A stretch of 64,000 nt of DNA from the NCBI GenBank assembly GCA_036244855.1, contig BQKZ01001432.1, forward strand, positions 32,613-96,612, in the 5' to 3' direction. The DNA is from Temnopleurus reevesii (lineage: Eukaryota > Echinodermata > Echinoidea > Temnopleuroida > Temnopleuridae). The stretch's first letter is position 1; the number at the start of each line of letters is the position of its first letter. Positions 55,086-64,000 of the stretch are shown one piece after another. Made by a program: the position numbers and the translations under genes. The notes below the pieces were generated by a model, which was given only the letters and a program-made list of their open reading frames with translations, did not search any database and was not told the DNA's origin.

Positions 55086-56185
55086 CATGACCCTCTCTTA
55101 CATATGCTTTGTTCCTTGAACAATGCCCTAACTGAAGAGAACACAAAAGACTCAAACGTGTGTTTGTTTTGGGCGTCTGCGGAGTCGTAGTGCTTCATAA
55201 CCTGCACTGCGGACTCTGAAATAAATTTTCTTCATGGCCGTTTTGTCTCCGGCTGCCGATAATAGACGATAAGTCCGGGAGAAATGTTGAAATAAAGTGT
55301 GACTTTGTGTTTCAAGGCAAAAAAAGTGTGAAAAAAAATTCTGTTCGCTTGTTTTGCTTTCCCCACAGTGAGGTTTCCCGAGTGCGTTCTTTGTCGCAGG
55401 AAACTTCTATCGCCCGAGGCGCCCCACGCCAAGGGTCCTGGCCACCAGAGTCTGAGCTCCTGAGGGACCAGCCGGCCGGCTCCCAGAGCCAGGGCCTCAC
55501 CAGAGGTCGCTGGCGTTGGAACCTGCACGGGCCACTGGATTCCCGCTCTGACTACCCGTCAGCGCCGTGTCTCTAGCAGTAGCCCCCGCCTCCGCCCTGG
55601 AGAAGGGTCCCCGCCACCACTGCCCATCCCCCGGATGGCCAGCAGTCGGGCGGGCGGGCGACAGCGGATCGCGACCATGCCTCGAGCATCGCAGGGGGGC
55701 CCCCGTCAGCTCCAAGCCCCACGGGGCCAGCTGCGCTCGGAGACCTTCAGGGCCCCCACGCCGCCTCCGCGGGAAATCCGAACGCCGGGGCCCCCGGAGT
55801 TTCGGCACCGTTACCTGAACACCCGTGCCCACGGGCAGGTCCACCGGACAGCCAGACTCCCCAAGTACCCTGGCCACCACGACCCTTGGGGAAATGAGCC
55901 TTGAGCGCCCGACCCCCGCAGCGCTCCCGCCCAGTTCAACTCCACCAATGGTCACTGGCGCTGGGGCCCCACACGGGTCGCCAAGTCCCCGCCCTGACTT
56001 AACGTCAGCGGCCAGGAGGAGGGTCCCTGCCACGGCGATTCTCGTCTTAGCTCCTGCCATGCTTCGACCATCGCAGGGAGCCTCGCCAGCCTTGCACCCT
56101 AGGTAAGGAATTTTTAGTCTTTTGTGTTCTGTTTGGTTAGGGCATTGTTCAAGGGACAAAGTATAGGTAAGGGAGGGTCATGTGA
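55086..56185. mobile_element. ~1.1-kb TIR element with GC-rich core (possibly host-sequence-capturing MITE)
   Basis: The left end CATGACCCTCTCTTACATAT, GCTTTGTTCCTTGAACAATG and CCCTAACTGAAGAGAACACAA is matched in inverse at 56120-56184 (TTTTGTGTTCTGTTTGGTTA, GGGCATTGTTCAAGGGACAA, GGGAGGGTCATG). The TIRs are about 65-70 bp. The core (55370-56100) is extremely GC- and CpG-rich, unlike the rest of the window, and contains two diverged copies of a unit of about 440 bp. Overlapping open frames occur on both strands because stop codons are rare in such DNA. None shows a transposase or a recognisable domain, so I do not call a gene. Confidence 0.75.
55430..56100. repeat. two-copy GC-rich tandem repeat, unit ~440 bp
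   Basis: GGTCGCTGGCGTTGG at 55506 parallels GGTCACTGGCGCTGG at 55949; GCTCTGACTACCCGTCAGCG parallels GCCCTGACTTAACGTCAGCG; ACCATGCCTCGAGCATCGCAGG parallels GCCATGCTTCGACCATCGCAGG; and CCTGGCCACCA recurs at about 55439 and 55868. The second copy is shorter. Confidence 0.7.
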
Positions 56186-56919
56186 TTATCTCGTAAATAA
56201 GAAAATTAGTGCTAATTTTACTATTTTATTTCATTTATAATGAGTAAGGAGTATGATGGAGCGATACTTTCAGTACTTTTTGTACTGTACCGGTATGTTG
56301 TGTGTGTGTGTGTTGTAGACAATATGTGTAAGCCTTTTTACATATTTTTAAAATCATTTTTTGCAATAAGTTCTATATGTTGAATATTTTTATTTTAGTT
56401 GCATAATCATGCCTAGCATTATTTCTATTGGAGACATGTCATTGAAAAGAAGATAACCTTTCCATCATTTTCCAAATTCATTCAAATATTGAGATTTGCA
56501 TTTTAATGCAAGTCCTAATTATGCGCTCCTGATTCGTTGAAAATCGAGTTGCGTTTAAATGCAACTTTTCATGCAATAGGGTATGGGTGACCAAAAGAGC
56601 AAACATTTTAGTGAAAATTCAATATGTGCAGTTCGCTTTTCGGAACAGGCTTGTTGGAACATTGGCCAAGTTCTGTTTTCCCCATCATCCTCGACAAATC
56701 ATTCCCATGCATGAATTATGTATATGTTTTTGTAAATAATGAGAAATAGTCTATTTTATATTATCCCAGAAATTTTTAGGAATTTAGGCGAAGGACAAAA
56801 ATGTGAATGAAAGAACCATTCTCCCCTTGTCGAATTCATGTTAATGCTTCTGGGAAATCTAGTTTATACTCGTTTTCTCCTGCAATGATTTTAGGAAGGG
56901 AGCTTTCCTTTAAGTGGAA

Positions 56920-57440
56920 CTTCACCCAGACATTGATGAGCTCTCATTGGATGAAGAAAATACAATGATCAATTTGTGAGAATTTAAGCAAAATCCAACA
57001 ATCCATTAAAAAGTTATGAATTTTAAAAGTTTCGATTTACACCCCTCATGGGCTCCTCAAATTGGCAACGTACGGGTACAAAATTGCTGCAAACATGGAA
57101 AACTCTCCATTCCCTTTGTAAACAGGTTTTTTAAAACATTTTTCTTCTTTTACTAGAAAAGTAGACAAAATTGTACTTTTCTCTTCAAGTATGATATGGA
57201 CATTTTGATTCTGCATGCATTTCGGCATGAATTTTGTTGATTTACTTTTCTAGAAAAAGAAGAAAATTTGAAATTCTGTGTCCAAAGTGAATGGAGAGTT
57301 CTTCATGTTGGCAGCCATATTGTGCCTGTACGTTGCCAATTTACGGAGCCCATGAGGGGTTTAAATCAAAACTTAGAAAATTCTTAACTTTTGAATGGAA
57401 CCACTGAGAGTGCATCAATGTCAGGGTGAAATTCCCTTTT
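56920..57440. mobile_element. ~520-bp imperfect palindrome (MITE-like)
   Basis: Left arm, in order: AACTTCACCCAGACATTGATG, CACCCCTCATGGGCTCC, TTGGCAACGTACGG, ACTCTCCATTC and CTAGAAAAGTA. The right arm gives each in inverse and in reverse order, ending CATCAATGTCAGGGTGAAATTCC. The arms are over 200 bp, the longest hairpin in the window. Confidence 0.85.
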
Positions 57441-57758
57441 AACCAATACCTCACTGCTTAACATTAACTTGTGGCCAGTGTCAGCTACCTATGGTCAATT
57501 TCCTGTCTGCTGATAAATTACACAAACCAATGCCATGGATTAAATCATTTTATGTGTATATTAGTCAATCATTCTGCATCGGATTCGATTTAGAATTATG
57601 AATGATAAAACTGTGTATGACAAAGTGGTGAATGGATTATGTTATGGAGAAATAACAAATTAATAAATGAAAAACTACTGAATGTCTTGATCAGAAATGT
57701 AGTCATTTTTTTTAGTACTTTTGGATTGTTTATAAGGCAATGGATTTGTTTCTTGTTT

Positions 57759-58044
57759 AATAATAATAATAATACACAACATTTATATAGCGCTTAATGC
57801 AAAGTGTTTCTAAGCGCTCTGTGCATTATTACCCGGCTATAGCATGGCTACCATTCGGCGCTCACTGCATTCAAGGAATTTCTTCCTACCGGTATCCATT
57901 CACCTTACCTGGGTTGAGTGCAGCACAATGTGGATAAATTTCTTGCTGAAGAAAATTGACGACATGGGTAGGATTCGAACCTACGACTCTCGTGTTGACA
58001 GGCGAGAGTCAGAACCACTACACCACGACACCTCCACACCATAA
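57759..58044 (-). repeat. tRNA-Asp-derived SINE, near-complete
   Basis: On the minus strand the head has an A box (TGGTGTAGTGG), an anticodon-arm-like segment (CTCTCGCCTGTCAACACGAGAG, GTC anticodon position as in tRNA-Asp, loop enlarged) and B box GGTTCGAATCC. A non-tRNA body follows, then the tail GCGCTATATAAATGTTG and TATTATTATT. It is not a functional tRNA: the acceptor ends do not pair and there is an SINE body. Confidence 0.85.
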
Positions 58045-59022
58045 GGCAATGGATTTGTTTCTTGTTTATAAGGCAATGGATTTGTTTCCCCCCTGGATAT
58101 TCAAAGACGGCAATTTACAAAAATTTAGCATCACTTTTAATGCTTAGGTAAACATTCATTGTCATGATCAGAAGACTTTTGGTGTCTTACGCAAATTCAC
58201 TGCTCAAACAGCAATATCTTCGAAATACCTTTTGTGTTTTAGCAACTTTTGTTGCAACTTATAGATCCCACTTTCATCAATAAAAGCATCTGGACAGAGA
58301 TCACACAATGTCTTTCAGAGAATTTAGGTAACAATCTTGATTACAAGGTGACCGATGTTAACGATTATTATTATTTGAGCATTAAATTTGAGGTCACGTG
58401 GCACCAATTCATGAGTAAACATCCTCTGACCAAGACATTGAATATGTCAAGAAAAGTGAAATAGTATAGGTGATCCTAAGCTATGTAAATTCTGTAAAGA
58501 TTGGACTGTTTTCATCCTGCTAATTTTCAACTTGGCCTCTGAATGTTTCACTTTAACCACGGAAAATTATTGATTTTGGAATATCCAGCCTCGAAAAGTA
58601 TTTCCGTTCTATTTAAAGCAGAAGTGTTGCGCTTTCCCATCGCTTTTTAGCGTGATGCAAGCTATTTGATAGAGAAATGAACGTCTGAACGTTCTTAATA
58701 ACAAACCTCCACCTTCATCTTTTCCCCAGGATTTGTTTCCCTTAATAATTATGCGCTTCTAAATCTTTGATGAGAAGTCCTGGTAGTGCGATGCCCGTTT
58801 GATCAGCTGAGCCCATGTTGCGTTCTCCTGGTCGTCTATCACGGGCCTGATTGACCCCGACATCAGTCTCAATACCCGTACCGCTCAGGTCTGTGGAAAA
58901 ATGGGATAAGTAGAGAATATCTCATATTGTAATGAAGACGATTCTTTTAAATGAATATTTCAACATGCATTCATGATTCTAAAAAGATACAAGACCCCCT
59001 CCCCCCCCAAAAAAATACATGA

Positions 59023-59275
59023 TGATAATAATGATAATCGGTCCATTTAAATAGCGCAATCATTATATGCGTATATTCTACTGCGCTTGGTACTGGGTAC
59101 CATATTATTACCCTGGCTATATCTGCCAGCAAGCCACGCAGGCGCTCAAGTATTCCAAGGAATAAATTCCTGCCAGGTACTATTTTCACCTGGGTTGAGT
59201 GCAGCACAGTATTGATAAATTTATTGCAGATGGAAATTAATGCCATGGATTGGATTCGAACCACCAGGGGGTTTA
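59023..59275 (-). repeat. tRNA-derived SINE, decayed copy
   Basis: Shares the body word CACCTGGGTTGAGTGCAGCAC and the B-box remnant (GGATTCGAACC on the plus strand) with the 57.8-kb copy. Its tail end is TAAATAGCGC. The A-box end is lost. Confidence 0.75.
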
Positions 59276-59907
59276 GGCCAAGCGGTGCCAGAAATAGAAA
59301 TTAAAATGTGAAGCAACCAATAGCTGAAGCATATACTTTCTCATGAGAGAAAAACAAATGGCTGTATTTTCATGAGAAAATATCGGTGATTCACATTTTA
59401 ATTAATCATGTATATATAATCAGGAAGGTTGGCTCCTCTGGAAAATAGCTTGAATTTTCAACTACCATTCCCGTTGCTCATTTAAATTTTGTTTTGCTAA
59501 TTCATTGTTCCTGGCAAAACTAGAAAAGAAATGCTGAGTTTTCTTTTTTTCAGTCCAATAATATTAACCAATTCAAACGTTCAATGAAAGCTCTACAACC
59601 AGGCGCACCCATCGATGGGGGGGGGGGGGGGGGGGGGGTAACGTGGAAGAGAAAAATACGATACCTATTACGCCAAAAGGGTAGGGGAACACTGTCAAAT
59701 ATGTTTGGGTTCTGTATTTTCTGGAAACACCCCAACTATTTTGCATGATATCAAGCACACTAATAATTTTCACACACGAGTTATTTTAGGTTTGTTTGAT
59801 TGATTGATTGATTTTATTTCCGATACTCAATAAAAATACAAAACAAATATATGAAAGCAAGAGGAATAAAATGAATATCGGATGGATTGCCCATTTCAGA
59901 GCTATTA

Positions 59908-59972
59908 TCAAAATGGCTCTGTTCTTCCATGGGGTCCATGGTGTTCATGATGTCTCTCGATCCCGACACATC
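59908..59972 (-). CDS. unknown secreted protein: terminal exon
   Basis: Acceptor GGGCTAACTTTTCAG. In phase it reads GCVGIERHHEHHGPHGRTEP, Phe, TGA. A longer open frame also exists in another phase, but it does not fit the donor. Confidence 0.5.
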
Positions 59973-62900
59973 CTGAAAAGTTAGCCCATAGTGATAAAGT
60001 AAAACAATAAAAAAATGCCTCATAACTTTTGTTTTTGGGAATTGGCTTGTCAGGTCACTGGAGCAACGTATTTTGTCCTTGCCATTAAGTTTTAAAAATC
60101 CCCCCCCCCCCGTTCAAGTGCACTCGTAGATACGCGGATGACTGAAGGTATATTGTGAGAGCTGAACTAACCTGTGTGCTCCACTTTTGGTTCAACACGC
60201 CGACGATCTCCAACTCCATACACTTGGACATCGTCATTGAGATAGTCTTCGTCATCATCCTCCACATCGTCAATGGATCTCGGCATCGTCCTAATCGGTC
60301 TCAATCCCCATGGATTACTGAAAATCGCCTGTAGACCCGGACGGAGCTTTCCTCCCTTCAGATCAATGACGGCGATTTCATCCCTCTCGCCATCATACCC
60401 ACCGCCACCGCCATCAACATCAGACTCATCCGCGTAATCGTAAGCCATACTCTCAACTTTGGTGTTTTTCTCTGCTGCAGTATCATCGCCATTGGCTTCC
60501 TCACCGAATGTGTAATAGTCTTTGTTGGTGTCGATTTCTCCGTGTTGGTCGCGATTGTCTTGCGTTATGACGACCACGGGAAGCCCTTGGTCGTCAAAGT
60601 GATCAATCACGGCTTCATCATCATAATCATGATCGACGTCGTTAGCGTTGTATTGGTTGGGAAGCTTGTGAAGAAGTGGATATGCAGCCTGTGGAAGCCG
60701 TCGTGATGACTTCGATTGCCCGTTTTGATTGCCTTTGAAAAATTAAGCATATGACGACAAAAAATTATTATGTGGTCGTTTTTTTTATATTTACCTTGCA
60801 AGTTCAAGGGAGCAAAGTTGTTCAATCGTTTTTTGTTTCTCGAGGCACTTTCAGTTCGTCTTCTATGTGAAAATCCAAAGAAAATATTATCTGCAATCAT
60901 GCAAATAAATTAAGTTCGAACTATGTAAAACATATAACTTCTATCTTACTCTACACATTTTCCAGTTGCGCCTTGAGCATTTTCGTGAAAAGTGGATTTG
61001 GCGCCATATAAATCATATATATATCATGGTGATCTCTCCCTTGAATATACCACTAACACACCAGCTAAGAATCGTTTCATGGGTTTATTTTCTGAAAGGT
61101 ATTTTCACTCTTTATAAAATCTTGCAATTTATGCTCTTAGAGTAGTATTTTCATTTTACTTGATTTAATGACTTAAACGAAGGAAACAAAACAAGATATT
61201 GCGGAATCTGCTGTTCGGGGCTTTTTCACTCTGTTGGGGTAAAAATTCAAAACAATACATTACTAGTGGGCTCTAAGAAAATTGCTTATTAACAAAGATT
61301 CATTCATTAGCGAACGTAAATTTGAAGAAATTTGTATTGACCAACCTTTTTGCAAATTACTGTGGTATTTCGCATCGTCCAGCCCACCGACCGCATTACC
61401 CATGGCCATGGCAATGCCTTCTTCCTCTCCGTTCTCATAATCTTTGCCCCACATATCACCATTGTCATCAGCAGGATGAGAGTCTTGCAAGTCAGAATCC
61501 TGTGTCTGACGACGGTTTCTATTTTTCAGTTCATCGTGTTCAACTGACAATACTGCTCGACCATGTCGGTTCTGTAATTTGAAGGGAAAAATGAAATCCG
61601 AGTCTGTTTGTTTTTCAAACGGTATATAAGGAATAAACGAAAAATAAGAAATGATTATGAAGTACGATTTTTTAGGCGTAGAATGATGCTGAAGAGTAAC
61701 TTGTTGGCAGTCTTCGGCCTTTAGTGGGACCCTTCTCATTCCATATTTTGTTTTTACTTGATGCCGTTACCACCTGCAAATTTATAGTTTTACATAAGGT
61801 GATATTCATAACGTTAATCGATTTGATCAAAGGTTGATTTAAGTAGTAATTTCTTTCGTCTAAACTACATGATCAATAAAACTACATCAATATCCCTCCA
61901 GATTCTAAACAAAAGTGAGAGAAGGAAATCGAAAGAAGGGGTGTGTTGCAGGGTAATTAATTTTTGTTGATGAAAGAATCTTCAAGTTACAACAATGGAC
62001 TATCGGAAAGAAAATATAACATTGCAAATTTTAACGAAAACATTGATTTGAAATAGAAACAAATATCACACAAGTCAAAAGGAAAATTCCCATAATTTTT
62101 TTTTTACCTCATTTATCGGATATCTTTGGTCGATGCTGTCGTATAGTCTTTGATGTGAAACTGTAACACATTTTCCAACCAGTTGGACTACAGTAGGATT
62201 CCATCTGCAAACCTGAGTCTTCAAGCAATCAGTGTGAGAGAAACATGGCGTAGATCCTCTCTGAATGCACACAAATAAAAATGAAATGTGAAGAAGTTCA
62301 AGACCTTTTTTTTCTCTTTTGAATTTTGCAGCAATTATGAATCAAATGATGGAAAACATGAGTATACTTTGGAAAAATACAAGTCCTGTTTCTATGCCGA
62401 CTCTACCCATCAGTCCTTTTACAAGAATGAGGGAGTCAAAGAAATTCTCAATAACATTGAAATTTCAAAAGCGATATGATAATAATGCTAATAGAGCCAA
62501 TTATCTCTGATAAAGGTCTCTAAGCGGTCTACAACTAATGCAGCATCTGCAATGACCAGAAGATATCAAGTACTCTGCATGGTCTGGATTGGAGAAGACC
62601 AAATGTTTATCCAAACTTCAAGAAGTGTTCTAAAACTGATCCCGTTTTATAAGGCCCTGGTCACATGACCCCGGAAGCAACACGATTTAACACGACTCTT
62701 TGTTAATTCACAGTTAATTGCCTCTGAACAAAGAGTCGTGTTGAATCGTGGTGGTTCCGGGGCCCTATGTGCTTAATACTAACATGTGTATTTGACGAAA
62801 ACTTCTAAAACATAGTGTCGATTGCAAAGTTATGAGTCACACTTTCTTGTATTTTGAGGGATGTTTAACTACAGTGTAGGTACCCATAATATAGCAGGGC

Positions 62901-63604
62901 GTGATCCAGAGGGGGTAGGGGGGGGCACACTTCTACTTCTACTTCTACAAAGATACTTAGCAGGATCCATAAGTCAGGATACAGTGCTAAGGAAAGGACA
63001 TGTGCCCCCCTAAAAGTCGGAGAGGAATGATTTTTTTTACTCCATTGCTCCCCTTATAAAGCTTAACTACTTTAAATCTCAGAGAAGCAACCCATGAAAA
63101 AACCCTAAAATGACAGGGAAATACATCTAAGCTCGTCTATGATTCAAAATTATCTCGGGGAGCCTCCGCTGTGGCTTGGCACGTTCGGCGCTCGCACTTG
63201 CCTTCGTCGGCCATGTGCTCCCCTATTTCAAAATCCTGATATAGTCTACCTAATATCCTTGCAAAATTGTCAATCTTCACCGTACTTTTTTGAGGGGATG
63301 GGTAAAAATTAGAAACAGCAAACGAGACTTTTTGAAATTCAAAATTTGACAACTTAAACCGATTAGGCCTATACCCTTTTATCCTGATATCATGTGTTGC
63401 TAAATAACTGGAAAAAGATAGAGTTCCCCTTGAAAAAAAAAGGGGGAGAAAAATATCTATCCAGCCCCCCAAACCCAAATAATTCAGACAAACAATACTC
63501 ACCCTTTCTCGATCTTTAACACGGGCTTCCCCAACTGGTAAACTGCGGACGATAATGAATAATGGAATGAATATTAAAAGAATAAGAACAAAACTTCTTG
63601 CCAT
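59908..63604 (-). CDS. secreted protein of unknown function, four-Cys N-terminal segment and acidic body
   Basis: Exons 63604-63503, 62260-62108, 61571-61346, (60890-60795), 60732-60172 and 59972-59908 join in consistent phases: 400 residues with the bracketed exon, 368 without. The start chosen is the ATG giving MARSFVLILLIFIPLFIIVR, a signal peptide; two upstream in-frame ATGs would put a basic stretch before it. Exon 2 has four cysteines (STPCFSHTDCLKTQVC then VGKC; spacing 5, 5 and 13 residues) and the rest is nearly Cys-free, Asp/Glu/Asn-rich, with basic pairs (NRNRRQ, SSRRLP, GDRRRV) that could be processing sites, a Gly run (VDGGGGGYDG) and a His-rich end (ERHHEHHGPH). I do not recognise a family. 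Dickkopf, prokineticin and neuropeptide-precursor resemblances are superficial. An AATAAA on the minus strand near 59813-59818 would fit the 3' end. Confidence 0.72.
60172..60732 (-). CDS. unknown secreted protein: long acidic exon
   Basis: Acceptor TTTTTCAAAG, donor ACACAG|GTTAGT, phase 1 to 1. Encodes 187 codons beginning GNQNGQSKSSRRLPQ, with NDVDHDYDDEA, LPVVVITQDNRDQHG, DVDGGGGGYDGERDE and SIDDVEDDDEDYLNDD. Confidence 0.82.
60795..60890 (-). CDS. unknown secreted protein: possible cassette exon
   Basis: Acceptor GCATGATTGCAG, donor TGCAAG|GTAAAT. It is 96 bp, phase 1 at both ends, so it can be skipped without a frame change. Encodes FGFSHRRRTES, NKKRLNNFAPLNLQ. The acceptor's pyrimidine tract is weak. 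Confidence 0.45.
61346..61571 (-). CDS. unknown secreted protein: exon 3
   Basis: Acceptor TTCAAATTACAG, donor AAAAAG|GTTGGT, phase 0 to 1. Encodes NRHGRAVLSVEHDELKNRNR through an acidic segment to YHSNLQK. Confidence 0.75.
62108..62260 (-). CDS. unknown secreted protein: exon 2 (four-cysteine segment)
   Basis: Acceptor TGTGTGCATTCAG, donor AATGAG|GTAAAA, phase 0 at both ends. Encodes RGSTPCFSHTDCLKTQVCRW and then VGKCVTVSHQRLYDSIDQRY. Confidence 0.82.
62651..62775. mobile_element. palindromic element, family P1
   Basis: Starts AAGGCCCTGGTCACATGACC; inner arms GATTTAACACGACTC and GAGTCGTGTTGAATC. The right end is shortened (GGGCCCTATGTGCTTAA). It lies in intron 1 of the unknown secreted-protein gene. 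Confidence 0.88.
63503..63604 (-). CDS. unknown secreted protein: exon 1 (signal peptide)
   Basis: Donor GAAAGG|GTGAGT, phase 0. Encodes a hydrophobic leader and then SLPVGEARVKDRER. Confidence 0.75.
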
Positions 63605-64000
63605 TCTTATATATACTCGATGCAATGCCATCTTAATTGTATACCTCTGTCTCCTCCATGATGAAAAATGCATTTTTTTACTCTATGCGGTATTTCTCAT
63701 TCTTTGATCGTGTGAATGGCGTTTGGAAAATATGGCAAATTCTCATCCCACGTGTTTCCCTAGTTTACCGAATCGGGTGCATGATAATAAACGCGCCAAA
63801 ATTTTCAGCTTGGTGGTGGACGCAAAATGGCGCGCATTCAGGAACGCGTGAAAGCGCATTTAGCTCAGGAGCAGGAGGCGTGGCTTCATTTTATCTTCTG
63901 TTATGTAATAGAACGAAAAGTGATGCTGAATTGACGAGGATTTATAGCATCATAAAAAAGAAAAAAAAAACAACCAAAAAAAGAACAATTAACATACCGG
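63605..64000. other. 5' flank of the unknown secreted-protein gene
   Basis: Presumed 5' leader and promoter region of the minus-strand gene. The block at 63720-63890 is less AT-rich (GCGCGCATTCAGGAACGCGTG), but no TATA box or clear start is recognised. Confidence 0.35.

Larger units (their letters stand above)
56186..59907. other. intergenic stretch between convergent ABHD2 and the unknown secreted-protein gene
   Basis: No supported exon. It holds a partial inverted-repeat relative (about 56510-56585), a large palindrome (56920-57440), two minus-strand SINEs, poly-C/poly-A and poly-G tracts (59001-59015, 59619-59638) and a P2-like remnant (about 59290-59445). Confidence 0.55.

Noticed and set aside
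55497..56159. 220-codon minus-strand open frame, plus several plus-strand frames in the same block
   Set aside because: They lie in a GC-rich TIR element where stop codons are rare. The frames overlap on both strands, have no recognisable domain and run into a terminal inverted repeat.
57965..58038. Functional tRNA-Asp gene on the minus strand
   Set aside because: Boxes and anticodon are recognisable, but the acceptor stem does not pair, the anticodon loop is enlarged and a SINE body follows.
59814..60023. Longer alternative last exon for the unknown secreted-protein gene
   Set aside because: Its reading frame is phase 0, while the upstream donor leaves phase 1. The in-phase reading stops at 59908.
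62108..62260. Assignment of the four-cysteine exon to Dickkopf or prokineticin families
   Set aside because: The cysteine spacing resembles only half of those domains and the remaining cysteines are absent from the gene.
1..64000. CRISPR arrays, insertion sequences, bacterial operons or rRNA genes
   Set aside because: None were seen. Repeats are dispersed palindromes, SINEs or microsatellites, and all genes have eukaryotic introns.

Overview
This is metazoan nuclear DNA, most likely from an echinoderm and probably a sea urchin. The evidence is AT-rich intergenic sequence, small exons split by introns with GT/AG borders, many short palindromic repeats and tRNA-derived SINEs, and a Rough-class homeobox gene (known from invertebrate deuterostomes and protostomes, not from vertebrates). 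It is a draft assembly: there are two N gaps (24338-24817 and 37323-37914), a single N at 51266, and an Illumina adapter fragment embedded near 51213. The species assignment is inference.

Layout. 1-3.9 kb: the last two coding exons of a Rough-like homeobox gene (+); its first coding exon was not found and may lie left of the window. 3.9-10.4 kb: intergenic, full of hairpin elements. 10.4-13.6 kb: a complete three-exon two-pore-domain potassium channel gene (-). 13.6-15.9 kb: repeats. 15.9-18.2 kb: a two-coding-exon beta-1,3-galactosyltransferase-like gene (GT31, -). 18.2-30.7 kb: a long gene-poor stretch with a nested cluster of palindromic elements, triplet microsatellites, an 11-12 bp minisatellite, an assembly gap and one doubtful orphan exon. 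30.7-34.6 kb: a two-exon gene for a small secreted TIL-domain (protease-inhibitor-type) protein (+). 38.1-51.9 kb: an ABHD2-type alpha/beta hydrolase (+), with a CpG-rich presumed promoter and 5' exon, seven coding exons, a TAA stop at codon 138 in exon 3, and a decayed second copy of the catalytic-serine exon. 51.9-59.8 kb: presumed 3' UTR, then mobile-element debris including a TIR-bounded element of about 1.1 kb with an anomalously GC-rich core. 59.9-63.6 kb: a five- or six-exon gene (-) for a secreted protein I do not recognise, with a four-cysteine N-terminal segment, an acidic middle and a 96-bp phase-1 cassette exon.

The genes are functionally unrelated neighbours (transcription factor, ion channel, Golgi glycosyltransferase, secreted inhibitor, lipid hydrolase, unknown secreted protein), as expected for an ordinary animal chromosome. 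Nothing suggests an operon or a coordinated cluster. All gene models come from reading frames, splice signals and remembered family motifs, with no transcript evidence. The least ordinary content is the disabled-looking ABHD2 with its duplicated exon, the unidentified secreted-protein gene, the GC-rich TIR element, the palindromic element families (one family has eight copies here), and a recurring directional poly-C/poly-A junction.
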